Notes: a model not told the origin generated them from the letters alone. Shown: positions 1 to 7,541, counted from the first letter of the stretch. The stretch: DNA of 19,893 bases from Bacteroidales bacterium (GCA_028701945.1 JAQVPT010000026.1:1-19893), one strand, 5' to 3'. Program-made: numbers and translations.

Positions 1-2338
1 CTTTTAAATCTGCCCCAGCATTGCCTGATAGCGCAAGACCTCCATTAACTGTTAGATTACCCAAAATTGTAATTGGCGAAACCATGTGGTCTGATCCAAA
101 ATCGGCATAAAATCCACTACCTGAATCTACTGTGAGGTTTCCTCCAATTATCCATGCTGTATTTGTTCCAGAATTGGCACCAGGGTTTAAATTTGTATTG
201 TCTGAGATTTGAACATTGTATGGGTAGCCTGGTGTTCCTGCAGTTGTTGAGCTGAACTCAATATTTCGACCATAATTAGAGCCTGTATTATAATTTAAAG
301 TTGAGCTACTGCCATAAGTTGCAGCATTATTAAACCAACCTCCTGTGTTAATTCTGCAAATACCGTTAACAGTTAGAACAGAACTATTGCTTAAAGTAAC
401 ACCAGAGCCAGTCTGGAATATTCCACTTACTGTTCGATCAGCTTGGCTTGAGCTCCCAAGATTTAATCCACCGCTAAGTACGCTAACATTGTATGGTCCA
501 CTAGTTATTGGCCAGAATACATTTGTGTTATCCACTCCATAAGCTCCGCTAGTATTAAATTCTAGTGTTCCGTTTGCGCCATAAACAAAATTACTTCCGT
601 TAGCCCATCCGCCATCGACTAACTTGAATGAACCATTAATCGTAGTTGTGCCGTTATTTGTGTAAGTTAAATTTGTTGCTAGTGTTCCTCCAACTTCAAC
701 AGTAGTTATAACTCCGCTATTTCGCGTACTGTAAGTTGAGTTATCCATTGTAACAGTATGTCCAGATTTTATAAGAGCATTATCTGAAGATGTCGGAACA
801 ACACCGCCAACCCATGTTGTGGTTGATGACCAAGGTCCGGTTTGGGCGGAGATTATAGAGGTAGAAATAATGTTCCCTCTTATTGCAAGTCCATTAGTCC
901 CTGCCGCCACTGATGTCAAACCCCAGCCTCCAGTTGTGGTTTGACCACTTGCATAATATCTAAGAGATATTGTAGTTCCATCAGGTACATTTTGTAATTG
1001 AGATATTCCGCTAAGATCAATTTGAGTTAAACTAAGTGATGTTGAAGTTTCTGGCGAACCAATTAATGTAAAATTTGTCCCATCTGTACTATAAGCAAAC
1101 TGTGAAGTAACACCAGGTGATGCATAAAATGTACTTGTTCCTGCAAAATTTGCATCTATTGTAGATAGAGATACTGCATAACCTGCTTCAGTAGTTAAGG
1201 TAATTTGAAAATAATCGGTATTTGCCGTTGATATGCCATTGTTTTCAAACCCTGTCGTCCTGAAAGAATTACTTCCAACACTAGATGTTGCTCCAGCTCC
1301 TCTGGTAATCAGGTTGGCTCCTGCTGTTGAAATTAAATTTCCATCAAAAGTAGTCGCCGCAAATGTTGCAGGTGAAGATTGTCCATAAAAGTCCCATGCT
1401 GCAAGTAATAATTCAGAAACCGTTCCACTGCAGGTCACAGTTTTATCTGTTGCCCCTGTACTTGATGCAGTAATTGTTTCACTATTATAAACTCCAACTG
1501 CAAGACCAGATTTTAGTCTAACATAAACGGTTTGTGTAGTAACGCTTCCACCAGATTGTGTGAAAGTTAAAGGTGTTGCATAACCAGATCCAGAAGTTTT
1601 GGAAATTTCGTAATTCGTTGGTGCTGCAATACTTATGTCGGTTGTGAGATTTGAACCAGCGACTGTAAATGTCTTAGCTGGAGTTGATGGACCTGCACCA
1701 TCTTCATAAGTAAAACCATTGAGAGTGGTAGGAGTAAGGGTAATGGTTGGCCCAGATGCAGTAACATTTCCATTTACAGTAATATCATTACCAGAACCAT
1801 CTCCTGCACCACCTGATCCACCAGTAGCTTCAGCATAAGAGTATAATCTGTATGTTACTGCCGCTGTTGAGTTTGATTGAGTAAATGTCCAAGTAAAAGT
1901 CTGAGTACTTGTGTTGTCTGTTACACTTTTTACAGCATCCAAATCAGAAGCGTATGCATCAACAGAACTTCTAAGAGAAATTGCAGTATTACCAGTAGCC
2001 GATCGTTGCCATTGGACAACAATAGAACTAACGCTAAACTGATAACCAGAATTTGGAGTAATTGTAAACTCCATATAGTTATTTCCACTAACAGCATTTG
2101 CAATAGAGGTTAGTGCCCAATTTGTTGCATTGAACCTCCCACTATTTCCAGAGGCAGTTAGTCCAGCACCTCTAGTAATTGTAGAACTAGCTAAATTTGC
2201 ATCGTTGGAATTAGATGTGGCTGAAGCTTCATTGCCAGCTAAAGCTGAAAATTCGAAAGTTAGTATCTGTCCAAATACTCCTAGGCTTAAACATACGCCT
2301 ACAACAATTCCGATAAAAATTAGAAATGTTTTTTTCAT
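1..2338 (-). CDS. Large exported modular surface protein, N-terminal 779 codons (partial)
   Basis: An uninterrupted minus-strand frame runs from the ATG at 2338 off the left edge. It begins MKKTFLIFIGIVVGV, and a signal peptide probably ends after VFGQ (about residue 24). Two similar Gly/Ser/Thr/Asn-rich modules follow, at about residues 25-190 and 309-490. Each starts with a short motif (LTFEFSALAG, LLAAWDFYG) followed by a TRGAG motif. Between them, at about 197-306, is a Bacteroidota-type beta-sandwich repeat (ITLTPTTLNGF ... YVRLKSGL ... TDKTVTCSGTV). From about residue 495, WSSTTTWVGGVVPTSSDNAL resembles a G8-type module that usually opens a beta-helix, and repetitive beta-strand sequence follows. 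The family is known for cell-surface proteins secreted by the type IX system, but the C-terminus that would carry the sorting domain lies outside the window. No ligand or enzyme activity can be assigned. Confidence 0.85.
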   Translation of the reverse strand, partial: MKKTFLIFIGIVVGVCLSLGVFGQILTFEFSALAGNEASATSNSNDANLASSTITRGAGLTASGNSGRFNATNWALTSIANAVSGNNYMEFTITPNSGYQFSVSSIVVQWQRSATGNTAISLRSSVDAYASDLDAVKSVTDNTSTQTFTWTFTQSNSTAAVTYRLYSYAEATGGSGGAGDGSGNDITVNGNVTASGPTITLTPTTLNGFTYEDGAGPSTPAKTFTVAGSNLTTDISIAAPTNYEISKTSGSGYATPLTFTQSGGSVTTQTVYVRLKSGLAVGVYNSETITASSTGATDKTVTCSGTVSELLLAAWDFYGQSSPATFAATTFDGNLISTAGANLITRGAGATSSVGSNSFRTTGFENNGISTANTDYFQITLTTEAGYAVSLSTIDANFAGTSTFYASPGVTSQFAYSTDGTNFTLIGSPETSTSLSLTQIDLSGISQLQNVPDGTTISLRYYASGQTTTGGWGLTSVAAGTNGLAIRGNIISTSIISAQTGPWSSTTTWVGGVVPTSSDNALIKSGHTVTMDNSTYSTRNSGVITTVEVGGTLATNLTYTNNGTTTINGSFKLVDGGWANGSNFVYGANGTLEFNTSGAYGVDNTNVFWPITSGPYNVSVLSGGLNLGSSSQADRTVSGIFQTGSGVTLSNSSVLTVNGICRINTGGWFNNAATYGSSSTLNYNTGSNYGRNIEFSSTTAGTPGYPYNVQISDNTNLNPGANSGTNTAWIIGGNLTVDSGSGFYADFGSDHMVSPITILGNLTVNGGLALSGNAGADLK

Positions 2339-2404
2339 TTTATTATATTTTTTTACTTAAATTTCCCTCAAACCTCTTTTGAAAATGCTTAATAAGCCAT
2401 TATA

Positions 2405-2412
2405 CAAATTTA
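2405..2412 (-). promoter_or_regulatory. Candidate -7 box for the large surface-protein gene
   Basis: Read on the minus strand this is TAAATTTG, which fits the Bacteroidota -7 consensus TAnnTTTG. It lies 67 bases upstream of the ATG at 2338. No convincing TTG element sits about 20 bases upstream, so the call is weak. Confidence 0.3.
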
Positions 2413-2705
2413 AACAATAATATAACAGTTAAATATACTGATTGTTAAGCAATTGTAAACTTTTTATACACTTTTCTTGAATTCCTCTACCAGTTTAACG
2501 TAATTGTTTGTGTTTCAGTTGCTTTATATGCTGATTCTTTTTTATAAATGTTGAAAAGTTTTTTCTAGGAAATTATAATTACTGTGTGTATTTAAAGATA
2601 AGGAGCAGTTTTGTCTAAATAAACTTTTCGAATTGAGGTTAAGACTAGTAGTTGTGATGAAATAGATTTTCGTGGTAAAAGTGGTAGGAGATAGTTTGAT
2701 ATTGC
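2413..2705. other. AT-rich intergenic stretch, nothing recognised
   Basis: I see no coding pattern, RNA gene or clear repeat here. It separates the surface-protein gene from the repeat island. Confidence 0.6.
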
Positions 2706-2758
2706 GCTAGGATTACAAGCGAGCATTTTATGCGAGCTCAGCATAGCTAAATCCTAGC
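2706..2758. repeat. Palindromic repeat with CGAGCTCAGC core
   Basis: Perfect 9-base arms GCTAGGATT (2706-2714) and AATCCTAGC (2750-2758) enclose a core CGAGCTCAGCATAGCTAAA. A nearly identical core, CGAGCTCAGCGAAGCTAAA, sits in the palindrome at 7851-7880, where the arms have a different sequence. The core is therefore conserved while the arms vary but stay complementary, which suggests selection on a hairpin. Confidence 0.5.
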
Positions 2759-2766
2759 TAGCTGAG

Positions 2767-3383
2767 GTTGGCAATGTAAAGTCGAGATTCTGGAGGGATT
2801 TGTTTGTTTTTTCATTTTGACGTTTACATTGCCTGATAGATTTGAATCAAGATTGAGATTTTGGCGGCAATGTAAAGTCGAGATTCTGGTATGGTTTTTT
2901 TACTTTCCATCATCCGTTTTTTGCGGTTATGGAAACGTAAAAAAAAGCTGCGAATAAAAAGTTTTTATGTTTTTCATGTTGACGTTTACATTGTTTGATA
3001 TATTTTGAATCAATCATCCGTTTTTGCGGTTATGGAAACGTAAAAAAGTTACGAGTTATAGGTTTTTTTGTTTTGTTTTCATACTGACGTTTACATTGCT
3101 TGATACATTTTTAATCAAGATGTTGATTTAGTTGGCAATGTAAAGTCAAAATTCCAGTATGATTTTTTTTACTTTCCATCATCCGTTTTTTTGCGGTTAT
3201 GGAAACGTAAAAAAGTTACGAATTACAAGTTTTTTGTTTTGTTATGTTTTCATAGTGACGTTTACATTGCTTGATACATTTTCAATCAAGATGTTGATTT
3301 AGTTGGCAATGTAAAGTCAAGATTCTAGTATGATTTTTTTACTTTCCATCATCCGCTTTTTGCGGTTATGGAAACGTAAAAAG
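2767..3383. repeat. REP-like array, left block: alternating hairpins A and B
   Basis: The unit is 160-170 bases and holds two hairpins. Hairpin A has arms GACGTTTACATTGCC and GGCAATGTAAAGTC about 30 bases apart. Hairpin B is TTTTTAC-TTTCCATCATCCG, a T-rich loop, then GCGGTTATGGAAACGTAAAAA. Copies: a lone right arm of A at 2770-2783; A1 2819-2879; B1 2895-2946; a fused A-left/B-right unit 2981-3045; A3 3086-3147; B3 3163-3214; A4 3257-3318; B4 3334-3382. B4 ends 21 bases beyond the stop codon of the adjacent transposase gene. REP palindromes next to a RAYT gene are an established arrangement; this two-hairpin form is described from the sequence alone. Confidence 0.85.
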
Positions 3384-3403
3384 AAGAAGAAGAAACAAAT
3401 TCG

Positions 3404-4068
3404 TTATTCAATAATTATATCTTTTAGAGCATTCTCGATAGTTTTATCAGTATATTCATGGAATATTTTGAATTCATCCTGGTTTTTAAAATATGTAGCA
3501 AAATGGCTTTCAGTGAATTTTTTATCGGTATTCTTTTTATTCCCAAGATGAGATGACCACGGATATTCTATTGGATGTTCAACAAAACCATGTTTTACTG
3601 GATTGTTATGAATGTAAACGATGAGGTTTTTGTAGTAATTAGTATTGTCAACATGGCTCTTTTTGTAGTTTTTAATAAAAAGGCTGCCAATTCGCTGGTG
3701 TCTAATGTTAAACCATCTCGTATAGGAATTGAAGAGGTGTTTAAACATTTCAACCGGTGTTGGTTTTACAAGCAATTCCTGATTTCCGTTATTTGTAAAA
3801 TGTGTTGCCCATTTTTTTGTCGTATTACTACTCTTGGATTCTTTTGAGTCTAACAAACCTATTTCATTCTCATTTTTAATTTTGACCATTTTAGATGAAA
3901 ATGATTTTTTAATAAAACCCATGCAATGATTTCTGCTACAGGCTTTAGATAAATATCCATGTTTTCCAGGGATTTCAAATAATCTTCCTCGCAGGTAAAT
4001 ATATTCTGATAATTGTTACCTCTATTATAAACATGATAAAATTTGCCATATTCAAGTTTGATAGCCAT
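3404..4068 (-). pseudogene. REP-associated tyrosine transposase (RAYT, Y1/HUH family), frameshifted
   Basis: Read from the ATG at 4068, the product starts MAIKLEYGKFYHVYNRGNN and reaches WVLLKNHFHL, which carries the His-hydrophobic-His (HUH) metal motif of the Y1 transposase/RAYT family. Directly after HFHL the frame changes at a run of four A. The first frame stops near 3859, and the -1 frame continues with MVKIKNENEIG, a middle section, then NYYKNLIVYIHNNPVKHGF and YPWSSH, which match the family's catalytic Tyr helix and C-terminal signature. With one -1 shift the product is about 221 residues, normal for the family. RAYTs cut and join single-stranded REP hairpins. I prefer ATG 4068 over the upstream TTG at 4152 because 4152 lies inside a hairpin repeat and a -7 box sits at 4087-4094. 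It may be dead, or it may use frameshifting. Confidence 0.85.
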
Positions 4069-4086
4069 AATTGATTCGAATTTTAA

Positions 4087-4094
4087 CAAAAATA
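4087..4094 (-). promoter_or_regulatory. Candidate -7 box for the RAYT gene
   Basis: On the minus strand it reads TATTTTTG (TAnnTTTG), 18 bases before the ATG at 4068. No good upstream TTG is seen. It lies between hairpin A5 and the gene, so the repeats could influence expression. Confidence 0.35.
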
Positions 4095-4119
4095 ATCTAT
4101 TTTTTTGGTTTTTCATACT

Positions 4120-4409
4120 GACGTTTACATTGCCTGATATATTTTCAATCAAGCTTGAGATTTCGTTGGCAATGTAAAGTCAAAATTCCAGTATGATCTT
4201 TTCACTTTCCATCATCCGTTTTTGCGGTTATGGAAACGTGAAAAAAAGCTATGAATTACAAGTTTGTTTGTTTTTCATGTTGTCGTTTACATTGCCTGTT
4301 ATGTTTTGAATCAAGATTGAGATTTAGTCGGCAATGTAAATTCAAGATTCTAGGATGTTTTTTTACTTTCCAGCATCCGCTTTTTTGCGGTTATGGAAAC
4401 GTAAAAAAA
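4120..4409. repeat. REP-like array, right block: hairpins A5-B5-A6-B6
   Basis: These are the same two hairpins as at 2767-3383: A5 4120-4181, B5 4199-4247, A6 4282-4343, B6 4358-4409, with a period of 162 bases. In B5 the outer stem reads TTTTCAC and GTGAAAA where other copies read TTTTTAC and GTAAAAA. This two-sided change keeps the base pair and supports a real hairpin. B6 lies 18 bases beyond the stop codon of the decayed second RAYT copy, the same arrangement as B4 and the first copy. Confidence 0.85.
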
Positions 4410-4427
4410 GCAATTGAAACAAATTCG

Positions 4428-4620
4428 TTATTCAATAATTATATCATTTAATGGATTCTCGATAGTTTTATCAGAAGATTCATGGAATGTTTTAATTCAT
4501 CCTGATTTTTAAAATATTTAGTAGAATGATTTTTAGTGAAGTTTTTTGTCAGTATTTCTTTTGTCAAACTCAAATGTTTCTTGAATTTTTATTGGACAGG
4601 AAATTCTATTGTAGAGACTG
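4428..4620 (-). pseudogene. Remnant of a second RAYT gene (3' end only)
   Basis: The plus-strand text from 4417 (AAACAAATTCGTTATTCAAT) repeats the text at 3394, and similarity to the 3' part of the first RAYT continues for about 190 bases. The minus-strand translation ends HESSDKTIENPLNDIIIE, against HEYTDKTIENALKDIIIE in the first copy. About 20 codons before the stop a single-base deletion breaks the frame. Before it, TKYFKNQDE corresponds to ATYFKNQDE. Similarity fades near 4620, so the HUH and Tyr regions are gone. The two copies share the hairpin B just past the stop, which implies that gene and hairpins were duplicated together. Confidence 0.8.
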
Positions 4621-4709
4621 TATAATTTCTTTAGGATAAAAGTGTTCATCTTTGTTAATAGTAACATTTGAATGGAGATACAATACTGGAATTTTTATTT
4701 ATGACCATT

Positions 4710-4729
4710 TTTTCAACAAGTGTTGAAAA
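4710..4729. repeat. Perfect 9-base inverted repeat upstream of prs
   Basis: TTTTCAACA and TGTTGAAAA are separated by AG and lie 26 bases upstream of the prs -33 element. It could be an operator or the tail of a lost transcript. The same TTTTCAACA word forms the inner arms of the repeat at 7930-7977. Confidence 0.4.
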
Positions 4730-4755
4730 GTTTTATGTTATTTATTTATTATAGG

Positions 4756-4786
4756 TTGCTATTAAAAATTGATTTTTGTACGTTTG
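4756..4786 (+). promoter_or_regulatory. prs promoter (TTG - 20 - TACGTTTG)
   Basis: TTG at 4756-4758, a 20-base spacer, then TACGTTTG at 4779-4786. Both elements fit the Bacteroidota sigma-ABfr consensus. The predicted transcript starts close to 4792 and has a short leader before the ATG at 4811. Confidence 0.6.
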
Positions 4787-4810
4787 TGCAAATAAAAAAT
4801 CGGAAATTAA

Positions 4811-5803
4811 ATGCAGCCACTAGTTAAGTTTTTCGCAGGTTCGGCAAACAGAGAGTTAGCCGAACAAATCGTTAAAGGGTATAATAAAAGTCAGGCAGAA
4901 ATGCACCTTGAAGCTGGTAATAGTGAGGAAACAATTAAAGACTTTGAGCTTGGGAAAAGTAGTTTTACACGTTTTAGCGATGGGGAATTTATTACAAGTC
5001 TTGACGAAACAGTTCGTGGTTGCACAGTGTTTTTAATTCAAAGTACGTTTCCACCAGTTGATAATCTATTTGAGCTTATGTTAATGATTGATGCAGCAAA
5101 ACGTGCTTCTGCATATAAAGTTGTTGCAGTTATTCCGTATTTTGGTTTTGCTCGTCAGGATAGAAAAGATAAACCACGTGTTGCTATTGGTGCAAAACTA
5201 ATAGCTGACTTGTTAACTGCTTCAAAAGTTGACAGGGTTATTACAATGGATCTTCATGCCGATCAAATTCAGGGATTCTTTAATGTCCCAGTTGATCACT
5301 TATATGCTTCATCATTGTTTGTACCATATATTAAAAGCCTTGAGTTAGAGGACTTGGTAATTGCTTCACCCGATATGGGAGGTTCAAAAAGAGCAAAAGC
5401 ATATTCGCATTTCTTGGGTTGCGATATGGCGATTGCACATAAATCTCGCGAAAAAGCAAATGTCGTTGGCGAAATGATGATAATCGGTGAGGTTGAGGGC
5501 AAAAACGTTATAATTATGGACGATATGGTGGATACTGCTGGAACTATTTCAATGGCATCAGATATTATGATGTCAAAAGGTGCCAAAAGTGTTCGCGTTG
5601 TTGCTACGCATCCTGTTTTATCTGGGCCTGCTTATGATAGAATTAACAATTCCTCCATAATTGAACTGATTACTACAAACACTATCCCAATTAAAGAGGG
5701 AATGTCAGATAAAATAAAAGTTCTGTCAATTGGAGACCTTTTTGGAGGGATTATTAATAAAATATATAATTATCAAAGTATTAGTGGGAGCTTTATAGTG
5801 TAG
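4811..5803 (+). CDS. prs: Ribose-phosphate pyrophosphokinase (PRPP synthase)
   Basis: This cytoplasmic enzyme transfers pyrophosphate from ATP to ribose 5-phosphate, giving PRPP for purine, pyrimidine, NAD, histidine and tryptophan synthesis. At 330 residues it is slightly longer than the usual 310-320. Visible motifs are an N-terminal FxxG-type start (VKFFAGSANREL), the flexible-loop/ATP segment with RQDRKDKPR, TMDLHADQIQGFF with the conserved His at residue 149, and the PRPP-binding loop DDMVDTAGT at 237-245. The last about 10 residues (YQSISGSFIV) follow the normal family end. It stands alone with its own promoter and converges on the regulator at 5815 with only 11 bases between the stop codons. 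Confidence 0.97.
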   Translation: MQPLVKFFAGSANRELAEQIVKGYNKSQAEMHLEAGNSEETIKDFELGKSSFTRFSDGEFITSLDETVRGCTVFLIQSTFPPVDNLFELMLMIDAAKRASAYKVVAVIPYFGFARQDRKDKPRVAIGAKLIADLLTASKVDRVITMDLHADQIQGFFNVPVDHLYASSLFVPYIKSLELEDLVIASPDMGGSKRAKAYSHFLGCDMAIAHKSREKANVVGEMMIIGEVEGKNVIIMDDMVDTAGTISMASDIMMSKGAKSVRVVATHPVLSGPAYDRINNSSIIELITTNTIPIKEGMSDKIKVLSIGDLFGGIINKIYNYQSISGSFIV

Positions 5804-5814
5804 AGAAATTCCCC

Positions 5815-6618
5815 TCACTTTACATTCAACTTTCTCATAATTTTCTGCATATTTTCTTTAAGATTTGCAACTTCGTTGTGTATAGCAGCCGTTGCATCTA
5901 ATGCTTCGGGCATTTCGGGACTTATGTAATTTACAAATTTCCATATTTCTTTAATGTCAGCGGCATCTATTGAATATGGTTCATATTCTTTGTTAAGCGA
6001 GTAAACGCCAATTTTTTTGTGAGTGTCGAGTTTATTTTCGATACATTTAAAAACAATCCCGTCGTCTAAAGTTAGAATTATGCAAGCATCGCCGTCTTTA
6101 AGAGAGAACCAATTTTGGATAAATACACCTGTGATATAAGAACCATTAGGTATTGGTAGCATTGAATCGCCGCTAATTTGAAAGCTGCGATATTTTTTGT
6201 CTTTTGATAAAAAAGGTAATTGAAAAGTCGGGAGTACTTTGATAAATTCAGGATCGGCAAATCCTCTGGTGTATCCAGCTTTTGCTTTAATGTTTACTAA
6301 CTCGATATTTTCTTCATTTTGTCTATCGACAGTTGTTGTTAGTACACGAATTTGCGAACCTTTGATGTAAACATCATTGCCTGATTCGATTAGTTGAAGT
6401 TTACTTTCGGGCATTACCGAAAGATCAACTTTTAAAAGGACATCAACGCTTATCTCATAATAGTTACTAACTCGAATAAGTACTTCGAGTGACGGATAAG
6501 ATACATCGTTTTCGTAACCACTGTATGTTGGACGTGGAACATTTATTGAACGAGCGACATCGTCTTGAGTCCTTTTGCGACGTCTGCGGAGAGTCTTTAA
6601 GTTTGATGGCAGATGCAT
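5815..6618 (-). CDS. XRE-family regulator with LexA-like S24 peptidase domain
   Basis: Residues 6-60 form an XRE helix-turn-helix (LRRRRKRTQDDVARSINVPR ... SGYEN). The C-terminal half is a LexA/UmuD/CI-type S24 domain: an Ala-Gly pair at about 114-115 (IKAKAGYTRG), the nucleophile Ser152 in ISGDSMLP, and Lys191 in GIVFKCI. This set of cleavage site, Ser and Lys is what self-cleaving repressors carry. A heptad-like tail (HNEVANLKENMQKIMRKL) may form a coiled coil. The frame can be extended to a TTG at 6666, but a promoter at 6636-6666 would then lie inside it, so I chose ATG 6618 (267 residues, short leader). Its targets are unknown. Family members act as damage-response or phage-type repressors, or have lost cleavage. 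Confidence 0.9.
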   Translation of the reverse strand: MHLPSNLKTLRRRRKRTQDDVARSINVPRPTYSGYENDVSYPSLEVLIRVSNYYEISVDVLLKVDLSVMPESKLQLIESGNDVYIKGSQIRVLTTTVDRQNEENIELVNIKAKAGYTRGFADPEFIKVLPTFQLPFLSKDKKYRSFQISGDSMLPIPNGSYITGVFIQNWFSLKDGDACIILTLDDGIVFKCIENKLDTHKKIGVYSLNKEYEPYSIDAADIKEIWKFVNYISPEMPEALDATAAIHNEVANLKENMQKIMRKLNVK

Positions 6619-6635
6619 AGTCAAATTGTTTTTGA

Positions 6636-6666
6636 CAAAAATACAAAAAGAATTAATGACAATCAA
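6636..6666 (-). promoter_or_regulatory. Promoter of the XRE-S24 gene (TTG - 20 - TATTTTTG)
   Basis: On the minus strand CTTG ends at 6664, then comes a 20-base spacer and TATTTTTG at 6643-6636. The layout is the same as for prs. It decides the start of the downstream gene in favour of ATG 6618. Confidence 0.55.
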
Positions 6667-6748
6667 GTTTTTGATGTAATTTTAATCAGATTAGAGGAAT
6701 GAACTAAAATTTCGAGTTTCGATTTTTTTGTAAATTTACTGCGAGCTC

Positions 6749-6765
6749 AAACCGTGAACCGCAAA
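6749..6765. repeat. Short heptamer repeat (AAACCG TGAACCG CAAAC)
   Basis: About 2.5 copies of a TGAACCG-like heptamer abut the stop codon of the lipoprotein gene. The same heptamer is repeated nearly four times at 18254-18280. Confidence 0.45.
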
Positions 6766-7506
6766 CTATTTTTCGATCGTAAGTTTCATTTCTTTCATTT
6801 TTTCAGGGATTTCAACATCGTGAGCATTTTTTTCAAAGTCTATGCGTTGAATACCATTAATACTAATAACGATAACATCGCCAACTTCTGCATTTTCTTG
6901 GAGTGGTGAAATATCAATTTGATTACTATTGTGTCCTTCTTTAACTGTAAAGTCTTTTATCATTTTCTCGCCACGCATTTGTGTTGCAACAAATGAAGTA
7001 AATATGTATGTAGCATCTTCTGGGAAAAGTTCTGCAAATTTTTTGTCTGCAATAATTTCTACAATAACAGGAGCTACATTTTCAAATTTGCAATCCTGAA
7101 TCTCAAGGTTTAATGAATTAAAAAAACGCACGTTAGGTGCAGGAAGTTTATCGGCAACTTCAAATTCTTTTGTTCCGCCTTCTTCTTCGAAGCTCACAAT
7201 CATACTTATATTCTTACCACTTTCGTACGGTACTAATCCAACGCCTTCGGTTAGCATGTAGGCATCACCTGCATCATCGTCAATATACACTATGGCTTCA
7301 TTAATGTCTATGCCTTCAACTTCTACTGTTAAAATGTTTTTACATTGCGGCATCAGTTTCCCATATTCATCAAGAATTGCCGAATTAACTTTGATTTCTT
7401 CACTTTTAACGCCTTCTTTATTAACGTCGCGATTCTGATTATTGCACGAAACAATACTAATTGCAATAATTAAAACAGGTATAAAACTTAATAATAGCTT
7501 TTTCAT
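6766..7506 (-). CDS. Predicted lipoprotein, function unknown
   Basis: The 246-residue product starts MKKLLLSFIPVLIIAISIVS followed by Cys21. This is a lipoprotein signal with lipobox IVSC, so the mature protein is probably anchored in the outer or inner membrane. The rest is soluble, acidic and Val/Ile-rich with predicted beta content, including VEVEGIDINEAIVYIDDDAG and a repeated theme of short polar/hydrophobic strands. There are no catalytic motifs I recognise. It stands alone; the next minus-strand gene downstream (the regulator) has its own promoter. A -7 box lies at 7534-7541. Confidence 0.8.
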   Translation of the reverse strand: MKKLLLSFIPVLIIAISIVSCNNQNRDVNKEGVKSEEIKVNSAILDEYGKLMPQCKNILTVEVEGIDINEAIVYIDDDAGDAYMLTEGVGLVPYESGKNISMIVSFEEEGGTKEFEVADKLPAPNVRFFNSLNLEIQDCKFENVAPVIVEIIADKKFAELFPEDATYIFTSFVATQMRGEKMIKDFTVKEGHNSNQIDISPLQENAEVGDVIVISINGIQRIDFEKNAHDVEIPEKMKEMKLTIEK

Positions 7507-7533
7507 ATTTTTATTTTTTTGTGGTTAATTGTA

Positions 7534-7541
7534 CAAAGGTA
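7534..7541 (-). promoter_or_regulatory. Candidate -7 box for the lipoprotein gene
   Basis: On the minus strand it reads TACCTTTG, a full match to TAnnTTTG, 27 bases before the ATG at 7506. The upstream TTG element is not evident. Confidence 0.4.

Noticed and set aside
345..2360. Three plus-strand open frames of 65-78 codons
   Set aside because: They are antisense to the long modular surface-protein frame, which runs without a break through the whole region.
3330..3551. Plus-strand open frame across hairpin B4 and the RAYT 3' end
   Set aside because: It is antisense to the RAYT gene and begins inside a repeat. The minus-strand reading has clear family motifs.
2767..4410. Regularly spaced repeats considered as a CRISPR array
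   Set aside because: The units are 160-170 bases with conserved interiors and two hairpins each. There are no variable spacers of constant length, and a RAYT gene explains them.
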